Shown: positions 23,459 to 35,348 of the stretch, one piece after another
Layout: every line of letters begins with the position of its first letter
Numbering within the stretch: the first letter of the stretch is position 1
NCBI GenBank assembly: GCA_030762935.1
Contig: CM060896.1
Span: 16,173,527 to 16,237,526, forward strand
Direction: 5' to 3'
Length of the DNA: 64,000 bases
Source of the DNA: Hymenopus coronatus
Taxonomy: Eukaryota; Arthropoda; Insecta; Mantodea; Hymenopodidae
The notes under the pieces: generated by a model
Databases searched by the model: none
What the model was told of the DNA's origin: nothing
What the model saw: the letters and a program-made list of their open reading frames with translations, nothing else
Made by a program: the position numbers and the translations under genes

Positions 23459-23911
23459 GAAGCTTGATGCAATCAAATGATGAACCACATTACTAACTTT
23501 ACAGGACACATTCCATGTTTCTTTGTCATATTAATTGTATTTGAATTATTTTTGCGTTAGAGTCTGAGCACCATAGGTCGCCTTTTCTCTTACTTCTGCT
23601 CATTATAAGAGCAGTAAAGCTTTAAGTGTCAACAAATATGCTAACTTGTACAGTGTATAATATAACCATTGAGTAGAGTATAATCCCAGTAGCTAAAATA
23701 CACAATTAATAACATTCAACAACACAGCTGTTACCCGGTCCAAGTATGGCGAAATTCGCGCATGCGCACTGAATTTTGGCGCACGGATTACAGCAGATTT
23801 TCTGTATACTCTCTATTCTGTGCTGTAACGTTGAACTCCTTCTTGCTGTTCTAGTGACTTGAACGTTATACACAACATTTTGTGGTTTAGTCATTAGAAC
23901 CGCAAGAGCCC
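23298..23911. other. Unassigned sequence with a poly(A) run
   Basis: No recognisable gene. A run of 30 A at 23427-23456 follows a segment with related AAGCTTAATGCGTTGAATC and AAGCTTGATGCAATC motifs, which may be the tail of an unrecognised retroposon. GC content rises at about 23730-23790. Confidence 0.4.
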
Positions 23912-24086
23912 AGGCAGTGGCCGAGTGGTTAGACCATTCGCCCTCACTAAGTTTGATCCCAGGCGACCATATGTGGGATTTGTGGTGACAAAGCGGCGTA
24001 GGGGAGGGTTTTCTCCTGTTTCTCCCGCCATCGCATTCCACCGGTGCTCCATCTTCGTTCCATGTATCATCACTATCCACTATCAA
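23912..24086 (+). mobile_element. tRNA-derived SINE (Leu/Ser-like head), copy 1
   Basis: GGCAGTGGCCGAGTGGTTAG is a type II tRNA-like A box, followed by GTTTGATCCCAGG as B box and a body containing CACCGGTGCTCCATCTTCG. The body motif recurs in the minus copy at 53640-53873, so the family is real. Confidence 0.75.
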
Positions 24087-24089
24087 AAA

Positions 24090-24943
24090 TCTGATGTGTT
24101 CCATTCACATGACTTTCTCTACGTCTCTGTAACAAAGTATTGTTAGAAAGCTTACTCTTCTCTGTACATCATGCTAATCAAGATAAGCATAAGCAGAATT
24201 ATTAGTCTTATTACTAGCTCCGTGTAAGTAGAAGGTAAATAAAAAATGCACAAGCTAAAGCGATAGTATCGTCCTTTAAAAGCCGGTCGCTATGTGAAAC
24301 AACTGAAATTCTAATCTCTTTGTTTTCCAGGAGTAGAGAAACGAGAAGAAAGATGTCTTCCTGTTTGAGAAAAGTTTAAGTGTCTAAAATTGAAACTATA
24401 ATTCGGAATATATCGAAAACGGTTAACTCTACAGAAAATGAATATAGCATAAGTTGTGTGTTTTAATGAGATCCATATTTTTTGTACAGATCTCTTACGG
24501 TTTGCCAGTTATACAAAAGTCAACCCGAATGAAGAGATCTTCAGAGGCTATTCCCAGCAAATCCAAGATATAATGAATGTCATTTGTCAGAGAAATATCT
24601 TAAACATACGATATTTTAATCAAAATCGTTAAGAGCCATTTTTGAGAAAATCAACATTTTCGAAAAATGTTCCATGTAAAGGTAGTGGGGATCATTTTTC
24701 TCAAAATCTTCGTGTCGCATCTATGGAAGATGCTAAACTTATGCACCAAGTTTGATATTTTACCGACTTTTCGTTTTTGCGTTATCGTGTTCACAGACAC
24801 GGATGTTTTTCTCAAAATGCTCTTTTTGGATACAGGGGACCTTAAAACGTCTAGTTGCGGTGAAATCTCGCCATCAAATTTTTGGGTGCAATACAATACC
24901 TTCTCTAACACTCTATGTACATAGTACGTGTAGAGAAAGTAAA
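24090..24943 (+). mobile_element. Family A element, complete ends, no CA core
   Basis: TCTGATGTGTTCCATTCACATG and ACTTTCTCTACG start; end CTATGTACATAGTACGTGTAG then AGAAAGTAAAA. The microsatellite is absent (TTCACAGACACGGATG), showing that the core is dispensable. It follows the SINE at 23912 with only a few bases between. Confidence 0.9.
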
Positions 24944-25119
24944 AAAAAGAAGAAAAACTGCATGATGGGAAAGGCCAGATTCATGCTCATGGAGAGCAAA
25001 ACTAACAAGCGTATGTTTACTAATAAGCTTTAGGCAAGCACAACTTTGAGCCTTGTTTTCTCGCAAACGTTTTCAAATGTTTCTAAATGCTCCACATCTG
25101 ATTCAAATATTGTTCGGCC

Positions 25120-25290
25120 GTAGTATCGGTGAAATGATGCTCAAATAATCTCAGAGCATTATGGAGCTTAAACTTACTTGACATTCGTCTTCTCAAGATA
25201 AGGGAAAACACAGAAAGAAAATATCCGAGCAACTCATCCTAAGCAGATTCGCGACCTTTTGACTGTGAAGTAGACAGGACGTCCACAGTA
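25120..25290 (-). mobile_element. tRNA-derived SINE fragment (GGTCGTGAGTTCGAA type)
   Basis: Segments GGAGCTTAAACTTACTTGAC, ATTCGTCTTCTC, CCTAAGCAGATTCGCGACC match the better minus copy at 59990-60212. Confidence 0.65.
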
Positions 25291-25483
25291 CCAATGCAGC
25301 TAAAATGTTTGTATTGCCTTTCAAACGTATATTAAAGAAAAAGTACTATTACTTTTTTAGTTAAACGCTTTAATTTTGAGAAATAAATTGTTAACTTTTA
25401 GGAAATCAATGTTTTGGAGTATGCAACAATTACTAATTTTTCTACAATCATTAAATAAGATAACAAATCTCATGTGGTATACC

Positions 25484-26316
25484 ATTTTTACTTTCTCTAC
25501 ATACTACATGCTACGTAGGTAGGGAAGGCATTGCACTCCATCCAAAATTTGATACCGATATTTCACTAGAAATACATGTTTTAGGGTCCCATGTATCCAT
25601 GTGTGTGTATGTGTGTGTGTCCGTGTGCCCACATATCTGTGAACACGTTAACACAAAAACTAAAAGTCGGTAAAATAGCAAACTTAATATTTAAGTTCAG
25701 CATCTTCCAAGGATGCAACATAAAGATTTTGAGGAAAATCCCCCCACCCCAAACTACCCTTTACATGGAAAAATGTTCGAACATTTTCATTTTCTCAAAA
25801 ATAGCTCAAATGATTTTGATTAAAATGCCGTATTTTAAATATACTTACATGACAAATAAATGTATATGTTGAATTTTCTGGGAATATCCTCTGAAGGCCC
25901 CTTCATTCTGAATGAGTTTTGCAGAATTTCACAAAACTGGTAAACCGTAAGAGATAGACAAACACTTCCTGAACAAGAAATGTAGATCTCGTTAAAACAC
26001 ACAATTTATGTCATACACTCGTATATTTATTTTGAGATAGTTCTTGTTATTGTTTTCAGTTTTAAAATACTTAAACTTTTCTCACACTGAAATTTATAAA
26101 CCCCTGACCTTGCAAAGAAACGGATGGCAACCAGCATTTAAAAAGATGTCTAACGCCTTAGGCTAGTATACACCCTTATTTCCCTACTAATTACAAGGAA
26201 GCAAGTAATAAGACCACGCCTGCTAATTACAATGAAGTAGATGAAAGAATAAGAATTTTAGCAATAATTTGATACAGAGATGTAGAGAAAGTCATGTGAA
26301 TGGGACACATCAGATT
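25484..26316 (-). mobile_element. Family A element
   Basis: TTTTTACTTTCTCTACATAC start, short TG core at about 25601-25622, ends GTGAATGGGACACATCAG. A TCTCATGTGGTATACC sequence just before it (25468) resembles the other family A terminus. Confidence 0.85.
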
Positions 26317-27602
26317 TTTAAACTCATTTATTGTAAAAGTTGGATTTATATGTGAATGTTTTTAAAAATGCACCGTCTGCAATGATTTTACATAATAACA
26401 ATTATTATTAAAATAATGATGCAACCTAGAAATGTTGTGTGTAATAAACAGAGCTAGGAAGTTCCTACAACTTCCTTAAGTAGCCTTGGCAATAATATGC
26501 GGCGCTACTTGCGCGAGCAAACGTCAACATAGAGTGCAACCCATTACTGCAAAACAGCTATCACTGCATAACACAGAACCACATCAGGAGGGCATTGGAA
26601 TAACATCTTAGTTCTGCTCAAATTTGGGCAAAATTTATTTTATAACAATAGTAAGTTTTCTAGCAGTGCACTTATTCGTGCACTTATTTAGAAAACGATG
26701 ACAATTCTAGTATAGAAACTGCAAACATCTAGTAATGGAAAAGCTTCACAGAAATATATTATTGATTGCAAATTTGTTCAAAAAGTTACCCATAACTATC
26801 ACGCTGTTACAGTTCAGAGGTAAGGATGTGGAACTGTCAAGACGAATTTACTAATCCACGAGCAACCTACCTGAAATAAAGATGGAAATAAAAAGCGTAA
26901 TTGAAAGGAATGCAGGGTTTAGTATGTTATATCGCACACAAGCTGTACTTTTAAATCCCAAAAAAAGTTCTATTTTCTTGGTGATATTGATACGGAACTG
27001 ATACAATATTTCACATCATGTTTAAGTGGAATGAACTTTTTTGCATTATAAATTTTGTTTGTCTGAACGTAGAATAAGTTTTTATTTGAATGTTTCAGAA
27101 GTACATTATTGTTTTCAGTTCAGCTGTAAATAAGTACAAATTTAGTTTAATTCCTGCTTTGGTTTTTACCTAGTAAGAGTCCTAAGATGTTTAAGAAATT
27201 AATTTTATTATTCGCATATTATTTTAGATTCAATCAGCAAATATTATAATCCGTATTACAATTGCTTGGATGTGTCATAATATACATATGTAAAGAAGGA
27301 AATCGGTAACTCAGCCTGTATATAGGCAACAATTTGTGTGTTGTACATAATTATCTAAATTACGCATGTCTCTCAAGTAATTTTTGTTCCGTAGAAAGAG
27401 TACGGTTTGTTTCCCTCTCCGCCATGCCTTCTTATCTACGACTTGTTTTGATGCGGCGAGATGGCCGGTCGCAACCTATATGACGGGACGGCGAACGGTA
27501 CGAACTTCTAGCTTGGTAATAAGTGAAATAAATGTCAGTACCATTCTTTGCCTACACAAATCTCACAGCTGCATTGCTGTAACACCAAATAGATAAAAAA
27601 AA
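26317..27602. other. Unassigned AT-rich sequence
   Basis: About 1.3 kb without recognisable repeats, domains or structured RNA. A GC-richer patch at 27400-27520 with a CGAGATGGCCGGTCGC stretch has an open frame (27384-27596) resembling nothing I know. Confidence 0.4.
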
Positions 27603-28055
27603 AAGTCGTATGTGTTCCATTCACATAATTTTCTCTACCTCTTCTGCAATAAACTACCTATTCTTACAGAATTCTTCTCTCTACTTCATGCTTATCAAAA
27701 CAAACACCAGCAGAAAGAAATTTAAGTCATCCATGATGAGTATAGTTTCAGAGGTAATTCCCAGATAATTCAAAATTACATTTCATTTGTGACGAACATC
27801 TTAAAGGGTAGCTTGGGTGGAGAGATTTTCTTGAAACTTACCGTATCGCATCCTTAAAATATGTTTTATTTTGTATTTAAGTAAGTTTTCGTTTCTAGTT
27901 ATGCTGTCTCCACACGCACACACACACACACACATATATGCACATGGACCTTTGTGGTGGTGGTATTCCAGGGAACCTCTAAACATATTTCCAGTGAAAT
28001 CTTGATATTAACTCTCTACCTACTATGTAAATACATAATACATGGAAGAGAAAGT
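27603..28055 (+). mobile_element. Family A element with internal deletion
   Basis: GTATGTGTTCCATTCACATA start. It jumps from CAGCAGAAAG straight to the TTTAAGTCATCCATGATGAG segment, skipping about 200 bp of body, then has a CA core at 27917-27933 and a palindrome ending GGAAGAGAAAGTAAA. Confidence 0.8.
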
Positions 28056-28280
28056 AAACATACTTCCTTTGGATTCTGGGGAACCCATAACGTGTATTTT
28101 CAGTGATTTATGTGGAATGCAATACCTTTTCTATCACTAGTACTAGTACTTGTATATACATGGTAAATATAGCTCTGGGGCCAATGGGACCTCAAAACGC
28201 GTATTTTCGGTCAAATTCGTTCTGTATACAATGCAATAAATGTTCTACCCACTATATATGTGGTAGGGAAAGAAAATATA
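28056..28280 (+). mobile_element. Two further family A 3' ends in tandem
   Basis: 28056-28165 and 28166-28280 each repeat only the last part: GGGGAACCCATAACGTG or GGGACCTCAAAACGCG, then TTTTCAGTG or TTTTCGGTC, then GAATGCAATACC or ACAATGCAATAAATG, then a palindromic end. With the preceding copy this makes three consecutive 3' ends. Confidence 0.75.
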
Positions 28281-29053
28281 TTGATTACTGTATTTTGTCT
28301 TTGTAAAATGACATACGTTACAAAAAAATTGCTATTATCTTTTTTTTTTTTTTTTTTTTTTTTTTACATATATCCTCCTTGCACATCTTTGCTTGAATCA
28401 TAAAGATACTAACCTAAAACCATACAGCAGGTGTTGTACGTCCCAAGATCTTACCTGAAATAAAAGAAAAAAATTGGCATGTAAACTGTGGTGCTTTTTG
28501 ACAGATTTACAAATTTTTTCTGTTTAATTTTCTATATATAATCTTCTAAAACAACTAATATTTACCTACAACAAAAGATTTATGCTTTAGTATTTACGTT
28601 AAATTATTTTTTGAGCTTTGACTTTAATATTTTGAGATTTTGTCACTGCTGGAGTGACTTTTATACGCTCAAGGTTTTATATTATTTATAAGTTCTTAAT
28701 CTCTAATGTTAAAGCCTCCTATACCTATTTATTTTGAAAATGCTAAATGCCTCATTTTAACATGACACCGTGTATGGTCTTCAACCATTTTTGACGGTTT
28801 TTCTCACTATATTTGCAGTGCGGCCATTATATAGATGCACTATACGTTCTTTATAGCATAACCTTCTATCTAACTGAAACGAACAATATATAGTGTGAGA
28901 GTGAATAATTGAAAATATTTGTATCAGCGTTTGAGGATGATATGATCCAGTATTTGCATTTTTGCCCGCTGTTTTTTAAAGTTATGCTCAGAGGAAAAGT
29001 TCAAGCTGATTTTAGCATGGCTATTGTTCCTTATCTCAGATGTTCGGTGATTT
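28281..29053. other. Unassigned AT-rich sequence
   Basis: No gene recognised. Contains a 26-T run at 28340-28365, possibly the tail of a minus-strand retroposon, and otherwise unique-looking sequence. Confidence 0.4.
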
Positions 29054-29335
29054 TTACGTAAAACCCACACGATTGATGACTCTTCCAGTCCAGTGTGATT
29101 GGCAGGCTGAGGGCAGCCCGAGGTGTGTTAGACGTGTCCCTGTTCTCAGAGAGAACTTAACCACGTTCTGACGGGATTGTGGGTTTTGTAGGATGGCGGG
29201 TGTGTATTGGGGTTGTGGAGTGACAGGAGGAGGCGAATATTGCTCCTCGACGGTTGCCTTGATGGTGCCACGGCCCTTGTGCACCGCTGGTGTGTTTTTA
29301 TCAAAATGTTTCTTGAGGTTAAATTTTGAATCCAA
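29054..29335 (-). CDS. Possible proline/threonine-rich ORF, unknown
   Basis: An open minus-strand frame of 93 codons in a locally GC-rich patch encodes a basic, Pro/Gln-rich peptide (PPPVTPQPQYTPAILQNPQ). It ends LPSACQSHWTGRVINRVGF. It has no ATG at the start, no recognised domain, and no clear splice or promoter signals. It could be a fragment of a retroelement ORF1 or chance coding in GC-rich DNA. I do not assign a function. Confidence 0.2.
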   Translation of the reverse strand: MDSKFNLKKHFDKNTPAVHKGRGTIKATVEEQYSPPPVTPQPQYTPAILQNPQSRQNVVKFSLRTGTRLTHLGLPSACQSHWTGRVINRVGFT

Positions 29336-29794
29336 GCAACTCTTGAAGGATGACTCTTCTCTACCCTGCCCGACTATAGGTGGTGTGATATGGGGGAAAA
29401 CATTGATCGCTCTGAAACTTCAACCTACATAACCATACGTTTTTATTTTCATACAACTTTATCTGATTAGGATTAAGTATGTATTCAGCGTTCAATTTCA
29501 AAATATTGAGCTCGATATTATTATACTTCATTTAAATTTTGTTTTATTGAACAAATACATAACTCAAATTAATATGTAAACATTTGTACTTCCGTTCTTG
29601 AAACTACAATTGTTCTCATTGTTCTTACACATGTGAAAAATGATCGTTAAATCCCAACAATCAAAAAGCCTTCAAATCGAGAATTAAGAGAACTTATGTT
29701 ACAGTTTCTTTGATATACAGCAGTTATGTTCGTGTTTTGGGGTGATTTAAAATCGCCAATAATACAGTTGCTCGAAGCGGTCCCTCCAGAGAAA

Positions 29795-30308
29795 TCTGTT
29801 GCGTTTCATTCACAGAACTTTTCTCTAGCTGTTCCATACACAAGCTATTCTTACAAAATATTATTGCTTACGCCATGCTAATCGAGATAAATTGGTCCTA
29901 TTACTTGCTTCCCTGTAAATAGAAGAGAAATAAGGGGATATATTAGGCTAAAGCGATAATCAAATCGTTTAAAAGATGGTTGCTATGTGAAACAATTGAG
30001 GATCGGTTTCCTTTGCATGGCTCCATTAGAGAAACGGTAGATAGTTTAAAATCGAAACCAATAACAAGGAATATGTCGAAATCGGCTAACTCTGCAAGGA
30101 ATACGTATATGACATAAATCATGTGTTTTAACAGATTTACATTTTTTGTGAAGCAAGTTTTTGTCTTTTTCTAGCGTTATGCAAATCTATGCAAAACTTA
30201 TCCAGAATAAAGAGATCTTCAGAGGCTCTTCCCAAATATTAAAAATATACATTTTATTTGTGATGTAAATATCTTTAGTATGCGGTATTTTAATCAAAAT
30301 CGTTAAAT
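29795..30308 (+). mobile_element. Family A, left arm of a large fold-back copy
   Basis: TCTGTTGCGTTTCATTCAC start through GTATTTTAATCAAAATCG; the orientation then flips. Confidence 0.85.
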
Positions 30309-30785
30309 CGATGTCAAAGATATTTACATGACAAATAAAATGTATATTTTGAATTTTCTGGGAAATAGCCTCTGAAGACATCTTTATTCTGGATGAATTT
30401 TGCGGAATTTTGCGGAATTTTGCATAACTATTAAACGGTACGAGATAGCCAAAAACTTACCTAACAAAAAATGTAGATCTCGTCAAAATACCAATTTATA
30501 CTATTTACATTTTTTTTTCGCAAAGTTGGCCGTTTTTGAGATATTCCTTGTTTTTTGTTTTAGTTTTACTTTTCTCATGCGGGAATTTGTCAATTCCTGG
30601 CCAAATAAACAAAGGAACTTCAAACATAGAGCAACCAGTTTTTAAAATAGTTGACTATCGATTTAGCCTATTGCACTCCCTTATTTCCCTTCTACTTACA
30701 AGGAAGCACGTAAAAAGAGAATTTATACTATTTTTTCTGGGTTAGCATGAAGTAAATAGAAGAATGAGCCCTTTAACAGTAATTT
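30309..30785 (-). mobile_element. Family A, right arm of a large fold-back copy
   Basis: AAGATATTTACATGACAAAT through AGTAAATAGAAGAATGAGC; the mirror image of the left arm, lacking only the terminal 40-50 bases. Together they make a palindrome with arms near 480 bp. Confidence 0.85.
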
Positions 30786-30802
30786 TTTTTCTAATGATCT
30801 TG

Positions 30803-30937
30803 TTGTATTTCTAGAACACGGTTTTGTTTTTGAGTTATGCTGTCTACAGACAAATGCACTTATTTCTTCTAAAAATGCCTTTTTATTTGAATTGAGCGTG
30901 AAAATCGATTTTTGGGTGCAATACAATAATTCCGCCT
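30803..30937 (+). mobile_element. Family A 3' fragment interrupted by a SINE
   Basis: GTTTTTGAGTTATGCTGTC through GATTTTTGGGTGCAATACAA, cut where the SINE begins. Confidence 0.7.
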
Positions 30938-31192
30938 GACTGCCTCCATGGTCGAGTGGTCAGCGAGCTGAATTCTCACACAGAGGTCCCGGATTCGATT
31001 CCCGGCTGGGGCGGGGAATTTTTATTTACCCAGAATTATTCCCAGTGTCTGGAAGTATGTATTTGAAGGTGAGTGTGTGTGTGTATGTGCGGTTGAGGAA
31101 AAATAAAATGATTTAGACCAATCGTAAATAACCTACAGACAACGAGTTGTTTCAAGTGCAAAGTCCCCGATACGATCTTAGATGTTTAATGA

Positions 31193-31224
<32 letters not shown>

Positions 31225-31225
31225 C
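30938..31225 (+). mobile_element. tRNA-derived SINE (GCCTCC...GGTCGAGTGGTCAG), copy 1
   Basis: A box GGTCGAGTGGTCAGCG, B box GATTCGATTCCCGG. The body has ACCCAGAATTATTCCCAG and GGTGAGTGTGTGTGTG, with an (AAT)n tail at 31194-31221. TTCCGCC at 30931-30937 recurs just after the tail, a possible 7-bp target duplication. Minus copies of the same family lie at 52745 and 49200. Confidence 0.8.
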
Positions 31226-31713
31226 TTCCGCCATGCGGCATGGAAATAATAAACTATTTTATTTCTATCATGTCTTTAGAAATGCAGTTTTGTTGCGGAA
31301 ATGCTGTGGGAACATAGCTATAGTTTCTATTTTCCAGACTTTACTCTCGCAACATAATTCGAACACAATTCTCTGTGCTAGTTGCCTTATTACAAAAGCT
31401 TTGGATATATTTTCAGCAAACATGTTTAGACTGCAAGACTTGAAACGAGCGTTTGAATCACATAGCAACACAAAGGATACAGAAATAATGCCTCGGGTTA
31501 CACAAGCAAATGAGCTTCAATACTGCGCTTAGTACAGACATAACAAAGTTGCCAGTTTGTGCTCAGAACATTTCTTTTCGTATATCAAACCATTCAAAAA
31601 TCAACATAGTCATGCGAAAAGGGGTAACAGTTCTCTCTTCTTTTTTTTTTTTTGAAGTGACAAGCCGCTATTCGTGTTTTCTCGTCGTCATGCAAATTTC
31701 AAAGCCATCACAT
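31226..31713. other. Unassigned sequence
   Basis: Mixed AT-rich sequence. The open frame at 31182-31532 runs from the SINE tail into this stretch and has no recognised domain. Confidence 0.4.
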
Positions 31714-32531
31714 AGATGCACATGTCTTTCTCTGCATATCTACAATAAATTATTGTTAAACAGCTTCTTCTTCTTCTATTTACTCAATGCAGCAAAAGTA
31801 GCAGAAAGGGTCTTATTACTTGCTTCCTTGTAAGTAGAAGGAAAATAAGGAAGTACCATAGGTTAAATCAAGTCAAATCTTTTAAAAACCGCTATCTGAT
31901 TAAAGTACCTTTGTTTGTATGGGTAGGAGTTAACAAATTCCCATACGAGAAAAGTATAAGTATTTTAAAGCTGAAACTAATAACAAGCAATATCTCAAAA
32001 ACGACCAACTCAACGAAAAAATGTATACACATAAATTGTGTATTTTAACGAGCTCTACACTTTTGTGTGGTAACTTCGGTTATGCAAAATTCCTCAAAAT
32101 TCAAAGATATCTTCAGAGGCTATTCCCAGAAAATTTAAGATATACATTTTATTTATCACATTATTATTTTAAATATAAGCGATTTTAATCAAAATCGTTA
32201 GAGCCATTTTTGAGAAAATCAAAATTTTCGAAAAATGATCCATGTAAAGGGTAGTTGGTGATGGGAGGATTTTGTTGAAAATCTTCGTGTCGCATCCTTG
32301 GAAGTTACCGAACTTAAATACCTGGTTTGGTATTCAACGCTCCTTTCGTTTTTGAGCTAAGCTGTCCAGAGAAGTACACACGCACACGCACGCATGCACA
32401 CACACAGGGACATTTTTTTAAAAATGTTTTTTATTCAGCGGGCCTCAAAACATGCGGTGAAATCTCGGTATTGAGTTTTTGGGTCCAATACAATACCTTC
32501 TCTATACATAGTACGAGTAGAGAAAGTAAAA
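31714..32531 (+). mobile_element. Family A element, first of a three-copy array
   Basis: ATGCACATGTCTTTCTCTGC start (terminal bases eroded), CA/CG-rich core at about 32377-32405, end GAGTAGAGAAAGTAAA. Confidence 0.9.
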
Positions 32532-32695
32532 TCGGTCGATCTCATCAGTAGACTGTATTCTTCTTATACTACAAAGAAATGTGTAAACGTTTAATGAAAC
32601 AAGATTAACAAGAACAGCGAAAGCTATTGAATGCTTCACTTTACATTTTATTTGTGTTTTAGAACGGCAAAATGCAACAGATAAATAGAGAAAAT

Positions 32696-33384
32696 TCTGA
32701 TGTGCTCCATTCATATGACTTTCTCTATATCTCTGTAACAAATTATTGTTAATAGCTTTTTTTTTTTTTTTTTTTTATTTCATGTTATTCGAGAAAAATT
32801 AGCAGAAATAGTCTTATTTCTTGCTTTATTGCAAGTAGAAGCGAAATAAGGGAGTGCCATAGGTTAAAGTGAAAGCCAAAAGATGGTTGCCGAAGTTCGT
32901 TTGTTTGTATGGACACGAATTGGCAAATTCCTGTATGAGAAAAGTATAATTTTTTCAAAGCTAAAATTAAAAACAAGGAATATCTTAAAAACGATCAACT
33001 CCACTAAAAAAAGTATATACCATAAATTGTGTGTTTTAACGTGCTCTACATTTTTTATGTGTTAAGTTTTTGTCCATCTCTTACGGTTTAGTAGTTATGC
33101 AAAATTCATCAAGAATAAAGTAGTCTTCAAAGGCTATTTCCAGAAAATTCAAGATATACATTTTATTTGTCAGGTAAATACTTTTAATATACGATATTTT
33201 AATGAAAATCGTAAGAGCCATTTTTTAGGAAATCAAAAATTTCGAAAAAAGTTCCATGTAAAGGGTAGTTGGAAATGGGGGAATTTCCTTAAAAATCTTC
33301 GTGTCGCATCCTTGGAAGATACCAAACCTAAATACCAAGTTTGCTTTTTAACGGACTTTTCGTTTTTGAGCTATGCTGACAACA

Positions 33385-33437
<53 letters not shown>

Positions 33438-33591
33438 CCATTTTTCTAACAATGTTTTTTTTTTAATCAGGGGGACCCAAAACATGTATTTCCGGTGAAA
33501 TCTCGGTATCGAATTTTTGGGTGCATTACTATACCTTCTCTATGCACTATATATATATATATATATATAGTGCGTGTAGAGAAAGTAAAAA
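32696..33591 (+). mobile_element. Family A element, second of a three-copy array
   Basis: TCTGATGTGCTCCATTCATATG start, CA core 33387-33436, and a terminal palindrome whose centre has expanded to TA repeats (33548-33569). Confidence 0.95.
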
Positions 33592-34443
33592 TCTGATGTG
33601 TTCCATTCACCCGACTTTCTCTACCTCTCTGCAACAAATTATTGTTAAAAAGCTTACGCTTCTATTTACTTCATGCTAATCGAGAAAAAACTTAGCACAA
33701 ATAGTCTTATTACTTGCTTCCTTGTAAGCAGAAGTGAAATAAGGGAGTACTATAGGCTAAACTTATAATCAAAAGCTGGTTGCTATGTGACTGAACTTTC
33801 TTTGTTTGTATGGATAGGAGTTGACAAATTCTTGTATAAGTACAAGTTTTTCATAGCTGAAAATAAAAACAAGGAATATGTCAAAAACGATCAACTCCAC
33901 GAAAGAAATGTATATAACATAAATTGGGTGTTTTAATGTGCTCTCTATTTTGTGTGCGTTAAGTTTTTGCCCGTCTCTTACGGCTTAGCAGTTATGCAAA
34001 ATTCCGTGAAATTCATCTAGAATAAAGTAGTCTTCAGAGGCTATTCCCAGAAAATTGAAAGATATACATTCTATTTGTCAGGTAAATATTTTAATATCCG
34101 ATATTTTAAACGAAGTCGTTAGTGCCATTTTTAAGAAAAGCAAAATTTTCGAAAAAAGTTCCATGTAAAGGGTAGTTGGAGGTGGCGGGTTTTTCTTGAA
34201 AATCTTCGTGTCGCATCCTTGGAAGATACCAAACTTAAATACTAAGTTTGGTATTCAACGGTCTTTTCGTTTTTGAGCTATGCTGTCCACAGACACACAT
34301 GCGCGCGCACACACACAGACCTTTTGGATTCAGGGGGACCCAAAACATGTTTTTCCGGTGAAATCTCGGTATCGAATTTTTGGATGCAATACAATACCTT
34401 CTCTATACACTATGTACATAGTCCGTGTAGAGAAAGTAAAAAT
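33592..34443 (+). mobile_element. Family A element, third of a three-copy array
   Basis: TCTGATGTGTTCCATTCACC directly follows GTAAAAA of the previous copy. It has a core CACACATGCGCGCGCACAC and ends CCGTGTAGAGAAAGTAAAAA. Confidence 0.95.
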
Positions 34444-34585
34444 GTCACATCTTTTGCAAAACGATTTAGTGCCCTTAAACGTTTAAGAAAAGTTCATCTT
34501 TTCCATTTATTTTCTTTATACAATCACGTAACCCTTCAACTTAATAAAAGTTCATAAAATCTTTCAATTTTCTAAGCATTTTATG

Positions 34586-35348
34586 CATATTACTTTCTCT
34601 AGCATGTATGTGCATAGTTGATACAGAATGTACCGTATTCCAACCCAAAATTCGATACCGATATTTTACCAGAAATACTCTTGAAAATCCTCTGAATCTA
34701 AAAAATTACTTTTAGAAAAATGTATGTGTGTCTGTGGGCTCTAAAACGCGTTAAACACTAAACTTGATATTTTAGTCCATTATCTTCCAAGGATGCGAGA
34801 CGAAGATTTTCAAGAAAATTCACCCTTCCCAACTAACCTTTACATGGAACAAATTTCGAAATGTTTGATTTTCTCAAAAATGGCTGTAATGATTTTGACT
34901 AAAATCTCTTATATTTAAGTTATTTATATGGCAAATAAACGTATATCTTGAATTTGCTGGGAATAGCCTAGGAATACCTCTTTATTCTAGATGAATTTTT
35001 CTGAATTTTACATAACTGGTGAACTGAAGAGATAGACAAAAAATTACTACACAAAATTGCAGATATCTTTAGAGTACACAATTTTTTCCTGGAGTTGACC
35101 GTTTTCGACATATTCCTTTTATTGGTTTTAGTTTTAAAGTACTTAAACTTTTCTCATGCGGGCACTTCAAAAAGATATCCCATAGCAACAACATTTGGCC
35201 CTTGGTTAGCCTAGTGTATTCCCTTATGTACTTATAAGGAACTAAGTAATAAGACCGTGTTTGTTAACGTTTATCTTACATGAATTATATAGAAGAGTAG
35301 GCTTATTAACAATAATTTTTACAGAGATGTAAAGAAAGTCATATCAGC
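34586..35348 (-). mobile_element. Family A element, diverged
   Basis: ATTACTTTCTCTAGCATG start, no CA core, ends TAAAGAAAGTCATATCAGC. Confidence 0.8.

Noticed and set aside
30938..31012. Possible functional tRNA gene
   Set aside because: The A and B boxes are tRNA-like, but the acceptor stem does not pair convincingly and the sequence continues into a conserved SINE body with an AAT tail.
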